64,000 nt of DNA from Spiroplasma chrysopicola DF-1. GTDB taxonomy: Bacteria; Bacillota_I; Bacilli_A; Mycoplasmatales; Mycoplasmataceae. The stretch covers positions 930,001 through 994,000 of the forward strand of contig NC_021280.1 of NCBI RefSeq assembly GCF_000400935.1, written 5' to 3'. Shown here in pieces: positions 21,651 to 31,585 of the stretch. Each line of letters opens with the position of its first letter. Position 1 is the first letter of the stretch. A model generated the notes under the pieces. It searched no databases, was not told the DNA's origin, and saw only the letters and a program-made list of their open reading frames with translations. The position numbers were made by a program, and so were the translations under genes.

Positions 21651-22751
21651 TTATCGACTTTTATTTGAATTATTGTCTTTAACTTGGTTTGCTTCTTCAT
21701 GAATTCGTTCTTTACGACTATTGTTTGCTTGTTCAAAATTTTCTTCTTCTAACTTAATCATTCTTTCTAAATATAGATTATTATTAGCATAATATTTGCT
21801 TACTTTACGACTTTCTTCATCAGGGTTTTGGTCACGTAATTTTTGTAACATTTTATGGTAATCTAATGAACTTTGGGAAATTGTTTTTGGGCGACGTAAA
21901 AACTGATCTTGTAAATTATGGTTTTGTAAGTTTTTAATTTTTTGTAGGCGCATTGAGCTCGCATGAATTGAATTACTTTCAATTTTTTTACGACGCTCAC
22001 TTAAGGGCATATCTTCAGAAAAATCATCTTCAACTTGATAAACATTATTAATCGCATCTTGAATTTGGCGATTAATTTCTTTTTGCTCTTCAATTCCCCC
22101 AAACATTGCTGTTTGTTCGTAATTACTACTAAAATTAGAACGCGGGTTTGTATTACGAATTTTTTCCTTAATATTTTCCAATTCTAATGTCAACTCTGCT
22201 GTTCGTTCCCCAAAAATATTTTCCCCATTTTTACGTGGACGGAACAAAAATGATTCAGTTTTTGCCGCTTGTTCAGACAATTTATTAATGCGATAAAATT
22301 TTTCGTCATTATTTTTTCCATCTGGGTTAATATTACTTTGTCGTAAATTTTCTGATAGCTTTGTTTTAACTAAATTATCAACTTGATCATCTAACTGTGC
22401 AGAAGATAGATTAGTTGGTTTGACAAAATTATTTTTCTTTTCATCAATTTGTTGGTCAATAATTTTTTGAATTGAGCTACTTGCTAAATTTATTTCCGTT
22501 TTAGCAATTTGATCATAACCAACAGCATCACGCTGATTCGGTTCTTTTGCTTTTTTTCCGTATAACGGTGAAATAACCTCACTTAAACCTGTAAAAAAAG
22601 TTGGTTTTTTTGGCTCTTGTACTGGTTTTTCTTGCGGCTGCTGTTTAACTTCAACTTTTTGTTCTTTACTTTCTGGTTGATTGGGATGGTCAAAAAAAGT
22701 CCCATCATGATTATAAAAAGATTCAACTTCTTGTTTTTTATCATTACTCAT
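21651..22751 (-). CDS. Hypothetical charged, probably disordered cytosolic protein
   Basis: 366 residues with no UGA, no membrane helix and no Cys. It is very rich in Asn, Gln, Lys and Glu, with helical stretches (about 80-140, 180-260 and 300-350). A short hydrophobic element FFTGLSEVISPLYGKK near residue 53 could be a docking motif. Composition suggests a scaffold or cytoskeleton-associated protein, but nothing identifies it. It stands between pncB and the DUF948/YtxH pair. Confidence 0.75.
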   Translation of the reverse strand: MSNDKKQEVESFYNHDGTFFDHPNQPESKEQKVEVKQQPQEKPVQEPKKPTFFTGLSEVISPLYGKKAKEPNQRDAVGYDQIAKTEINLASSSIQKIIDQQIDEKKNNFVKPTNLSSAQLDDQVDNLVKTKLSENLRQSNINPDGKNNDEKFYRINKLSEQAAKTESFLFRPRKNGENIFGERTAELTLELENIKEKIRNTNPRSNFSSNYEQTAMFGGIEEQKEINRQIQDAINNVYQVEDDFSEDMPLSERRKKIESNSIHASSMRLQKIKNLQNHNLQDQFLRRPKTISQSSLDYHKMLQKLRDQNPDEESRKVSKYYANNNLYLERMIKLEEENFEQANNSRKERIHEEANQVKDNNSNKSR

Positions 22752-22790
22752 TTTAAACCCTCCATTATTACTTTAATTATAAAACATTTT

Positions 22791-23813
22791 TTATCGTTTA
22801 ACTAGTCGTTTTGTTTCAATATTATTACGGCCAAATTTTGCTTGTTTAACGTTATTTAATATCACTAAATCACCGGTAAATCCAACTGATAATTTTGCCA
22901 ATGATTGACCAACCCCATAAATATCAACAGGAACTTGAACAGCTTCAAACATTGCAATTTTTTCGGCAGTAAAACCAGATGAAACAATTATTTTAACCCC
23001 ATTATAGCCATTTTCATCAAGAACTTTACGTAAAGTTTGAATCAATTCCTTACTAACTCCATTAACTGGTGTTGTTAAATATTGCTCCTCTTTACCAAGA
23101 AAATATTTATCAGTTAACGCTTGTGATGTGTCAACACGGACTGCTGCCAATTTTGGAAATGTTTTGGCAACTAATAAGGAATCATTAATAACATCATTAT
23201 TATAATCAACCAAAGCAACTAACTCTTCGGTTGGAAAATGTTTTTGATAAGCTTCTAACGCACTAACTAAATCCCCATTAAAAGCCTGAATTAAGGCATG
23301 GGGAACAGTTCCCATTGGTGTTAGTTTTTCTGGTAATAATGATACTTGCGCTGCTGTAACAAATTTACGAATCCCCCCAATATATGCGGCATACCCATCT
23401 GTTGCTTGATTATAATAATAATCATTACGATCATTCATAAAAATAATTCCTTTAGATGGGGCTGCTTGTAAAACGCGATAACAATTAGTTGCAATACTTG
23501 TTTGTCGTGCTAAAATTCCATCAATTAAGCCTTCTAAATGACCAAAATTACTATAGTGACCAATAATTTTTAAAACAGGTTCATTGGCATTAATCAAATC
23601 ACCATCTGCTAATGACCATACTTCTAATGTTTCAGGATTAAAAGCTTCTTGGCGAATTAAATCAACACATTCATTAATTCCACATAATTTAACATTATCA
23701 CTACGTTGAAAAAACTGCATTGTAACAATATCATTGGGGCGCTCTATCTTTAAAATTTTAGCTGTCTTTTGAAAATAAACTGCGCTATAAAAACCATCCT
23801 TAATTTTGCTCAT
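22791..23813 (-). CDS. pncB: Nicotinate phosphoribosyltransferase
   Basis: A 340-residue enzyme that makes nicotinate mononucleotide from nicotinate and PRPP, the entry step of NAD salvage. Recognisable segments are MQFFQRSD, LIDGILARQTSIATNCYR, GTVPHALIQAF, VDYNND with ALVD, AVRVDTSQAL and IIVSSGFTAEKI with the phosphate-binding GVGQSLA. This compact form is usual in mollicutes. It overlaps the end of ytpR by 14 nt, so the two are coupled. Confidence 0.88.
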   Translation of the reverse strand: MSKIKDGFYSAVYFQKTAKILKIERPNDIVTMQFFQRSDNVKLCGINECVDLIRQEAFNPETLEVWSLADGDLINANEPVLKIIGHYSNFGHLEGLIDGILARQTSIATNCYRVLQAAPSKGIIFMNDRNDYYYNQATDGYAAYIGGIRKFVTAAQVSLLPEKLTPMGTVPHALIQAFNGDLVSALEAYQKHFPTEELVALVDYNNDVINDSLLVAKTFPKLAAVRVDTSQALTDKYFLGKEEQYLTTPVNGVSKELIQTLRKVLDENGYNGVKIIVSSGFTAEKIAMFEAVQVPVDIYGVGQSLAKLSVGFTGDLVILNNVKQAKFGRNNIETKRLVKR

Positions 23814-24429
23814 TATAATATTCCTTTCAAAAACTGTTACCAGTATGATATTGTTGTTGATCTAAAATTAATAGACCCTTAACGAGATTATCACTTGCAA
23901 TCCCTAATTCACGCTCAGAACATAACATTCCATTTGATTGTTCACCACGCAATTCTGAAGGAACAATTTTCATTAAATTTGGCATAATTGCCGCAATTGT
24001 GGCAACAACAACTTTTTGGTCTTGATCACAATTAGGGGCTCCACAAACAATTTGTTCAATTTTTTCCCCCGTGTTTACTTGGCAAATACTTAATTTATCC
24101 GAATTAGGATGGTGAACACAACTATTAATTTCCCCAACTAAAAATTGTGGTTCTTGATTATATTGTTCTCAGAGACCAGATTTTAATTTTAATACTGAAC
24201 CTAATTCAGCAATTAAGGGTACATTATCACTATTAATGCCATTATATAAAAAACTAGTTATTTTTTTGCTGGCATTAAGTAAATTAAAACCAACAAATTC
24301 ATTTTCTTCATCATAAAAAATAATTAAATCCCCATCTTGGGTAAAATTTTTGTGGTCAAAACCTTTAACATAACCAAATAATGTATCAAATCCTAAATTA
24401 TAAAAAAGTCCAATAGTTTTTTTATTCAT
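23800..24429 (-). CDS. ytpR: YtpR-family tRNA-binding protein
   Basis: 209 residues. The C-terminal half is an EMAP-type OB-fold tRNA-binding domain (VGEINSCVHHPNSDKLSICQVN, IVCGAPN, LRGEQSNGMLCSERELG), as at the N-terminus of PheT. The N-terminal half is the YtpR-specific domain. Reading through UGA near the end places the stop inside pncB. It begins 8 nt before the end of the aminopeptidase gene with GGAG upstream. Its exact role is not known. Confidence 0.88.
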
Positions 24430-25525
24430 TTTCCATACTCCTATTAACAAAATTAAAATCCACAATTTTAACCGCATCTAAATCTTTGACAATCGCTGTA
24501 ACCAATTTAATTGTCTCATTAAAATCTTCTAAATCAATAATACCACTAATTGTATGTAAATTACGCGCAATTAAACATGTTTGAATTGTTGGAACTCCAT
24601 AATCATGTAAATGGACTTCCCCGGCATCTGTTCCCCCAGGGGAAATATAAAACTGTGATTTAATTTCTTCTTTTGCCATTAAAGCCATTTGATATTGGAA
24701 TAAATCATAACGGGTAATATAGCCGCGATCCATTCCTCGTAACATTACCCCAGCCCCTAGTTGTCCAAAAGCAGCTGTTGAACTATAATCTTGCCCTGGT
24801 GAAACATCTGTCACAATTGCAAAATCAGGGTTAATTAAACTTGTTGCTGTGCGTGCTCCTCGCGTTCCCACCTCTTCTTGGACCGAAAAACCAACATATA
24901 AATCATAATCTAATCTAAGATCTTTAATTTGTTCTAATACTTCTAACCCTAAAATAACTCCCATTCGATTATCAATCGCCTTTGATAATAAACGTTTTTC
25001 ATTTAAAAAAACAGTTGGTCCCTCACAAATTAAAAAGTTTCCTGGTCGAATCCCTCCAGCAAGGGCCTCAGTTTTTGAACTAAAGCCAAAATCTACTAGC
25101 ATTTCACTAATTGGCGTTGCTTTTTCCCGTGCAGTGGCAGTTAAAAGATGTGGAGAAATTGCCGAAAAAGTTCCAGTCAAAAAGCGCCCATCATCTGTTA
25201 ATAATTTAACACGTTTAGCTAATAATGTTTGCTCTCAAATCCCCCCTAATGGATTAACACTTACTAACCCTTGTTCATTAATTTGACGAACCATAAATCC
25301 AACTTCATCACCATGGGCCATTAACATAACTTTTTTTGGGTTTTTTAACCCTTTTTTATTACGAATAACGGCAAAACAACTCCCTAAATTGTCCTGAATA
25401 ATTTCGGTTGTATATTTTTGGTAGTATTTTTTAACTATTTCTGTAACTTGGAACTCACATCCTGATGGTCCAAAGGCTTGTAGAATTTCTTCATACATTT
25501 TTTTGCTATTATCTAAAAGTTTCAT
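24422..25525 (-). CDS. M42-family glutamyl aminopeptidase
   Basis: A 367-residue di-metal peptidase that trims N-terminal residues from peptides in the cytosol. Metal and catalytic residues are visible: His/Asp in MAHGDEVGF, Asp in KAIDNRMG, Glu-Glu in SVQEEVGTRGA, Asp in TDVSPGQD, and a C-terminal His in ARNLHT. Length and motif order match PepA/YsdC-type M42 enzymes. First gene of the aminopeptidase-ytpR-pncB run. The exact name within the family (pepA, ysdC, frvX) cannot be settled here. Confidence 0.93.
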
Positions 25526-25657
25526 TGATATCTCCCTTTCATTCTTGAAAATATTATATCAAAGTTTATAATTAAAGTATTACTAGTATATTTTAAATGC
25601 AGTAATTTATTTTGAAAGCTAAAAAAATTTAATACTAATAAAGAAATGAGGATACAT

Positions 25658-26497
25658 ATGAAAAAAGTGGCCCTGTTAATCGATTCCTCATCTGGAATTA
25701 AGAAGGAAATGTTGAAACAATATGAGGATACATATTTATTACCTCTCTTGTTAAACTTCCCAGATGGAACAGAAATCGAAGATGATGATGACGTTATTTC
25801 ATACGATGAATTCTATGATATTTTAGAACATCAAGTTATCAAAACTAGCCAAATTCCATTAGGAAAAATGATGACAACATGAAATGAATTATTAAAAACC
25901 TACGAAAAAATTGTTTTTGTTGGTTTATCAAAAGGCTTATCAGGACAACATGACAGTACATACATGCTTTCTCAGCAAGATGAATATAAAGATCGCGTTT
26001 TTGTGATTGATACTGATGGTGTTAGTTTAATCATTCGAAAAATGATTGATGATATCTACCAATGAATTAAAAGTGGAATTAATGTTACGGAAATTCAAGC
26101 AAAAATTGATGAATTAAAACAACATTTTACTGCTTTTATTATTCCAAAAAGTTTAGAAACTTTAAAACGAGGAGGAAGAATTACTCCTGCCGCTGCGGCA
26201 TTAGCAAAGGTTTTAAAAATTACTCCAATTTTACGCTATGATGGTAAAATTGATAAATTTGATAAAACCCGAACATTTAAAAAAGCAGTCGAAACAGCTC
26301 TAACCCAAATTAAGAAAGAACGTAAATCACGAAAAATTGATTTAGTATATTCAAAAATGAATGACGAGCTATTAGAAGAAGTAAAAAACATTACTAAAGA
26401 AAAAGGATTTGAAATTAACCAGTTAGCAAATTTACCAAACGTTATTGCAGCCCATACAGGAGCAAATACAATTGCACTAATTTGTTGAGATAAATAA
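25658..26497 (+). CDS. DegV-family fatty-acid-binding protein (FakB-like), first of two
   Basis: 279 residues. The motif LLIDSSSGI near the N-terminus and KTSQIPLGKM near residue 70 bind the carboxylate of a fatty acid in DegV/FakB proteins. SLETLKRGGRITPAAA is the typical middle helix. The start MKK at 25658 has TGAGGA upstream. In FakAB systems these proteins present fatty acids for phosphorylation by FakA, which is not in this window. Divergent from the aminopeptidase operon. Confidence 0.9.
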
Positions 26498-26523
26498 GTT
26501 TCAAAAAGTAAGGAGAAATAAAT

Positions 26524-27387
26524 ATGAGCAAAAAAATAGCCATCTTGACTGACTCATCAGCAGGATTTACAGATAAAGAAGCTAAAAAATATGGGATCTT
26601 TGTGCTTCCCTTACATATTATTTTAGATAATGAAATTGATATTTATGATACTGACGAAAATCGAGAAAAATTTAATTTTATTGAAACTGTTCGATCTGGA
26701 ATTACAAAAACTAGCCAGGCCTCAAATGGAGAATTAATGCAAAAATATGATGAAATTTTAAAAGATTATGATGAAATTATTCATTATCCAATTGCTGAAA
26801 AACTTTCAAGTCAGTATGCAACAGCATATACAATCAGTCAGGAAGAGGACTACAAAGGAAAAGTACATGTTGTTCGTAATCATACTGCTGCTTTTGCTTT
26901 AAAACAATTAGTTATTTATGCTCAATCATTAGTGGCAGAAAATAAAACTGTTGAGGAAATTATTTCTAAAACAAATGAATTTGAAAAAGAAAGTTATATG
27001 GCAATGATTCCTGGTAGTGTTGATCGATTAGCAAAAGGTGGTCGCGTTGGAAAAATATTAATTTCATTAATTAGTTTACTAAAAATTAAAGTGTTAATTC
27101 AATGAGGAGAAACACCAAAAAAAATTGGGACATCACGAACAATTAATTCATTAATTGAAACTTTAGTGGAAAGTTTTAAAAACTTTGCTAGCAAAGTTAA
27201 AGAAACATACCAAATTTTTGTTTTAAAAACAGCTGAATGCAGCCCGAAAATATGAGATTTAACAGTTCAAAAACTATCTGAATTAAATGTATCCTATAAA
27301 ATTGAAGATATTGCGCCAATTTTTCTTGCCCATGCTGGTCTCGATACTATTGCTGTAATTGCTCTCCCACAAAAATATTTGAAATAA
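26524..27387 (+). CDS. DegV-family fatty-acid-binding protein (FakB-like), second of two
   Basis: 287 residues, 26 nt after the first DegV gene with AAGGAGAAA upstream. Motifs ILTDSSAGF, KTSQASNGEL and SVDRLAKGGRVG are conserved. The paralogues are clearly diverged, so they may bind different fatty acids (for example saturated and unsaturated), as tandem FakB proteins do elsewhere. A strong terminator follows. Confidence 0.9.
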
Positions 27388-27402
27388 CATATCCTATCAA
27401 AC

Positions 27403-27435
27403 AAAAAAATTAGGAAGAACATTCCTAATTTTTTT
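27403..27435 (+). terminator. Terminator after the DegV pair
   Basis: A 14-bp stem (AAAAAAATTAGGAA / TTCCTAATTTTTTT) with loop GAACA, 16 nt after the stop. Confidence 0.9.
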
Positions 27436-27462
27436 TGTTTAAATTTTATCGTTTAAATTAAA

Positions 27463-27555
27463 TGGCGGAAGTAAAGAGATTCGAACTCTTGCGTGAATTT
27501 CTCCACCTAACGGTTTTCGAGACCGCCCCCTTCAACCAGGCTTGGGTATACTTCC
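27463..27555 (-). tRNA. trnS: tRNA-Ser (CGA)
   Basis: 93 nt with a long variable arm as in serine tRNAs, anticodon loop CTCGAAA giving anticodon CGA (codon UCG), T arm GAGTTCGAATCTC, and encoded CCA end. Confidence 0.95.
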
Positions 27556-27571
27556 AATTTAATGTAAATTA

Positions 27572-27646
27572 TGGCAGGGGTGACAGGACTTGAACCCACA
27601 ACCAACGGTTTTGGAGACCGCTGTTCTACCATTGAACTACACCCCT
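27572..27646 (-). tRNA. trnW: tRNA-Trp (CCA)
   Basis: 75 nt with anticodon loop CTCCAAA (anticodon CCA, codon UGG), a GGGTTCAAGTCC T arm and encoded CCA. It is nearly identical to the neighbouring tRNA-Trp(UCA). Confidence 0.96.
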
Positions 27647-27707
27647 ATCTCACAGTAAAATAATACCATAAAATAAAAAAAGTATACTCTACTTTTCATC
27701 ATTAATA

Positions 27708-27783
27708 TGGCAGGGGTGACAGGACTTGAACCCACAACCAACGGATTTGAAGTCCGCTGTTCTACCGATTGAACTACACCCCT
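27708..27783 (-). tRNA. trnW: tRNA-Trp (UCA), decodes UGA
   Basis: 76 nt with anticodon loop CTTCAAA, giving anticodon UCA. This tRNA reads UGA (and UGG) as tryptophan and is the molecular basis for genetic code 4 in this genome. Apart from the anticodon, the next stem base pair and a one-base D-loop insertion, it matches tRNA-Trp(CCA). Confidence 0.97.
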
Positions 27784-27789
27784 ATAAAA

Positions 27790-27838
27790 AAGTGTTATAA
27801 ACACTTACTTATTTTAACAAATAAAAATTAAATAGCAA
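27790..27838 (-). promoter_or_regulatory. tRNA promoter overlapping the fur terminator
   Basis: TTGCTA (27833-27838) and TAAAAT (27811-27816) on the minus strand with 16-nt spacing. The expected start near 27804 falls inside a 7-bp hairpin plus T run at 27790-27806 that would terminate fur transcripts. Confidence 0.55.
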
Positions 27839-27852
27839 TAAATTTTTAATTA

Positions 27853-28326
27853 TTAATCAAGATCATCATCAAAATGATTATGACCTTCGCCACTATTTAA
27901 ACAATTACTGCATAAACCATGGCCTTCAATTTTAAAGTGAATTGGCTCTCATGCCATTTTTTTCATTCCTTCACTTAAGTTTATTAAATCAATTTTTTGC
28001 AATATTTCTGAATCTCTAATATGAACAACATTTTTACAAGCATCACAAATCATATGAACTGAAGGATTCTGGGCCAAATCATATCAAATTTGTTTCCCAT
28101 CAAATGTATTAGTAAAAACAATATGCTCACGTAATAATAAATCAATTGTGTTATAAACTGACATTAAATTAACATTTTTAAATTCTTTTTCTAATTGTTC
28201 AACAATTTCAGCTAAAGTTAAATGTTCATTTGTTGTCAAAATTTTAATAATAGCAAGTCTAATATCCGTTAAGCGATAATTTTTTTCTTTCAGTAAATCA
28301 ACAATTTTTTCATACTTCAAAGCCAT
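27853..28326 (-). CDS. Fur-family metal- or peroxide-responsive repressor
   Basis: A 157-residue DNA-binding protein. The N-terminal winged helix includes NYRLTDIRLAIIKIL and NLMSVYNTIDLLL. The C-terminal dimer domain has two CxxC pairs (CDAC, CSNC) for a structural zinc, and a His-rich tail. A UGA-Trp lies after DGKQI. Fur, PerR and Zur cannot be told apart reliably from this sequence. It is 14 nt downstream of acpP and probably co-transcribed with it. Confidence 0.9.
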
Positions 28327-28340
28327 AAACTAAAAATCTC

Positions 28341-28565
28341 CTATTTTTTTAATTCTTCAATTATTGCAACTAAATCGGAAACTTTATTAATATCCATTAA
28401 TTTATCATCAGGAATTCTAACATTCAACTTCTTTTCAGCAATAATTACTAAATCCATCAAATCTAATGAGTCAATTCCTAAATCTTTAAAAACAGTGTCC
28501 ATTGTAATAGTTTGTTTAATGCCATTTTCTTGGAAAACTTTTTTAATTTCTTCTAAAATATTCAT
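28341..28565 (-). CDS. acpP: Acyl carrier protein
   Basis: A 74-residue acidic helical protein. Ser33 in GIDSLDLMD is the attachment site for 4'-phosphopantetheine. AAAGGAG lies upstream of the ATG. In spiroplasmas, which lack full fatty acid synthesis, ACP probably serves lipid remodelling or acyl transfer. It is not next to other lipid genes here. Confidence 0.93.
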   Translation of the reverse strand: MNILEEIKKVFQENGIKQTITMDTVFKDLGIDSLDLMDLVIIAEKKLNVRIPDDKLMDINKVSDLVAIIEELKK

Positions 28566-28645
28566 ATAATCCGCTCCTTTTATTTATAAGTCTATTATAA
28601 CAAAGTTTAGCGAAAAAGATTATTGAAATTATCTTGGCAAAATAA

Positions 28646-28675
28646 AAACAATTATTTTAGTTTTAATAATTGTTT
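28646..28675 (-). terminator. Terminator after the YwaF-like gene
   Basis: An 11-bp stem (AAACAATTATT / AATAATTGTTT) that overlaps the stop codon at 28652 and is followed by T's on the minus strand. Confidence 0.8.
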
Positions 28676-29731
28676 AATATCATTATCAAAGTAATTTGCT
28701 AATTTTGCTTTAATAATTTCTGCTCTTAATTTTGTTTTACTTCAAAAGAATGATTTAAAAGTGAAGAAAATATAGTCTTTACCCATTTGGCCATAAAAAT
28801 CGTTTTGTTGTGATTTGGGATTATAAACAATTTTCTTTGTTTTTTTATCATACTGCCCATTTTGTTTAATAAAGAAAATTAAAACATGGGCTGGTAAAAT
28901 TAATAAGATTCCTAACATAACCATCCAGAATCAAGCCAATGGTCAGACATATTTAACCCCAGCATAGTTTGTGTTTCATTTCCCAATATTAAAGCCCCCA
29001 ACATTTCAAGGACTACCCCCATTGGGACCAACATATAACATATTAGCACTAAAAATTCCGTCTCAAATCACTGCCACAATTGAAAATAAAAATAATCATA
29101 AAAATTGTCATTTTAATAATAAACCTGTATATGAGCGGCCAACTAAACTATACTTGTATACATAAATATATGAAAAAATAATAATTGTATGTAAAATAAA
29201 ATAATTATAATAAAAGACATTATCTAAACTTCAATAAGCATTAACTGGATTAACAATTGCTAATACAGGTAAAATTAGAGCTGATGGAGCACAAATCTCA
29301 AAAAAACGCTTGCTCGGGAAAATCAACAGAAATCCCGATAAAAGTTGATGAATACTACATAAGTGTAATGGCATGATTTCACTTAATGGTCTCACTCGTG
29401 ACATTCCTGACGGTCCTCAAAATCAGTTTTCTTTTAATACTACTGCTAAATAAGTTGCTCATATTGCATAGCAAATAAAATAAGTAGCAATTTGATATAT
29501 CCCAATTGAAATTCGAAATCACTTTCAGTTTGCTGTTTTAGCATAATATTTTTTGAAAACAAATAGGGATCCAACAATTAGAACAAATATTGCAATTCCA
29601 ACAAGTTGAAAAAGATAACTTTGCCCTTTAAAAGCTGATTGTTCTTGTCATCCTAAACTAGGTTGATAACTCCCTGCCGGGTCAAAAAAACCTCATGGGC
29701 CTTTCCCAGATGGATTAAATTGTATTTTCAT
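28652..29731 (-). CDS. YwaF-like integral membrane protein
   Basis: A 359-residue membrane protein with seven or more helices. It starts at ATG 29731 after GGGAGG. The motifs MPLHLCSIHQLLSG and the NPVNAYW / YNYFILHTIIIF pattern resemble the YwaF (TIGR02206) family of integral membrane proteins, whose function is not established. Internal UGA-Trp codons are numerous, as expected in membrane helices. The family call is moderately sure; function is not. Confidence 0.75.
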
Positions 29732-29811
29732 TCCCTGCCTCCCAATGTTAATTAATATAAAAACAATATTATTGTATCTAATTTTTAAAATTAAATAAAG
29801 TAGTTTTTGTA

Positions 29812-30279
29812 TTAAAGATAAATTTTCCAAATAAGAAAAGGTTGATAATCTAAACTATAATGATAAATTGAAATTGTTTTTGACAATCCTATTGCTTCAT
29901 TACTGAATTTAAAACCTAAAAAACTTTTATTTTGATCAACAATAGGATAAGTTTTAATTCATTGTCCCAAAAAACTTATTTTGAAGGCTTGATTAATAAT
30001 AAAATATTGTTGATTACTATATTTAATTAACGCCTTTTCATTTGGAAACTTTAAATTCAGGTGATATGGATCATAATTGTCATTTGGTTGCTTAGGTTTT
30101 ACAGAAGGTTCTGGTTTTTTAACTATTTTTAAACTTGGTTTATTATTTTCAATCACAATTTTTTGATAAATATAATAACTTAAAGCCCCACCACAAATTA
30201 TAAAAATAAAAACTAAAATCCAAATAACAATTTTTTTACTATTAATTTTTATAATAAAACTCCGCTGAAAAGTCTTCAA
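29812..30279 (-). CDS. Single-pass membrane protein, unknown
   Basis: 155 residues from a TTG start at 30279 (AAGGAAG 4-5 nt upstream), overlapping the end of the upstream gene by 38 nt. There is one membrane helix (about residues 17-40), then a Lys/Pro-rich linker and an outside domain of about 90 residues. No lipobox and no recognised family. The overlap argues for translation coupled to the gene at 30242-31534, so the two products may act together. Confidence 0.6.
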
Positions 30280-31534
30280 AAACTTCCTTTGTGAATTCTT
30301 GATTAAAATACTTTTTTAAATTAAAATTATCTATTAAATAAATTTGATTTAAACTACCTATTAATTTTGTAAGTCGATTAGGAAAATCCTGGTATTGTTC
30401 TGTAATTTTTATTCGCAAATTATCATAATCAGTTTGGGCCACTAAAATTTGGTTTATTATAATATTTCACTGTAAAATTTTTGTTGATAAAGATATTTGC
30501 TCTTTATCTACAAAAGGATTAGTAATGAGTCCCACCATGTTATTGTCAAAACTTGGTCGAAAACCAACTAGTTCTTTTTTAGCATTAAAATAAGGTTTAT
30601 CAATAAAATGATGATAATAAGTTTTTGTTGCAAAATCATATTGTAAATAACCCCGAATTTTTTCACTATCATACTTTGTTTCACTTTCAACAATAGTTGT
30701 TTCTGTTACAAGCGGATTAAAATTATGATTATAGAAATTATTGATTTTATCAATTTTTGACCAAATATCAATTGGAAAACCTTTAAATTGCTCTTTATCA
30801 AAAGCAAGTTCAGTTTTAATGCTAAAAAGCTGGTCAATAAAATTATTTGTCATATGATTAAATGATATTTCAAAATTATTTTCTGCTAAAATACTTTTTT
30901 GATAAAAATCCCCAGTTTCACTATTATATAATTGATACTTAAGAAATGGCGTAATTTTTAACTGTTCCTGGGTAACTTCAACCCTATTTTGCAAATTAAT
31001 CATTGTTTCTAAGTAAGATGTTTTAGCAACAAGATTATTATCTTCTAAACTAGGAATAGTAATAACTGTGCTCAATTTATTAACTTCAGTTGTTGTAAAA
31101 CACCCAACTGGAATAGCAACTTTTGCTCAATGACCAAAAGTTATTATTTTATCTTTGATACTAATAACATAATCATTATTACTTTTAACTAAATTATTAA
31201 ATAAGCAACCTTTTTTGTTATTAACATTAATAACAACTTCTAATTGGCCTATCTTTATATTTAAAGTTGGAAAGTGATGGAATAATCATTGGTACGATTT
31301 AAAATGGCCATAGAGATCTTGGCGATATATATCTGTTGTTTGGCCATGCTCATCAAATCATGGATCAATCATCCCAATTGTTGGACGAAAATAAAACGGG
31401 TATAATTCTTCTCCTTGTCCACCAGGTAATGGTAAAGTTTCAATTGCTACATCTAAACTTAAATTAATTTTATTAACGCCAATAAAATTATGACTATCAT
31501 TATTGTAAATTGTTGATTCATTAACAGCAAACAA
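30242..31534 (-). CDS. Hypothetical protein, 430 residues
   Basis: A TTG start at 31534 is preceded by AGGAGG with 7-nt spacing. The protein has no membrane helix and no signal peptide. It is rich in aromatic residues and Asn (FHHFPTLN, YYHHFIDKPYF) and looks like a beta-rich globular protein. Three UGA-Trp codons are read through. No family recognised. It follows proS, but a terminator-like hairpin containing its own ribosome binding site lies between them. Confidence 0.75.
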
Positions 31535-31540
31535 AATAAA

Positions 31541-31575
31541 AACCTCCTATTTTAGTTTTACCTAAATAAGAGGTT
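31541..31575 (-). promoter_or_regulatory. Hairpin between proS and the next gene that contains its ribosome binding site
   Basis: Minus-strand arms AACCTCTTATTTAG and CTAAAATAGGAGGTT pair with one mismatch and one bulge, followed by TTTATTTT. It lies 10 nt after the proS stop, so it can act as terminator. The 3' arm includes AGGAGG of the next gene. Confidence 0.6.
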
Positions 31576-31585
31576 AAATTCCTTT

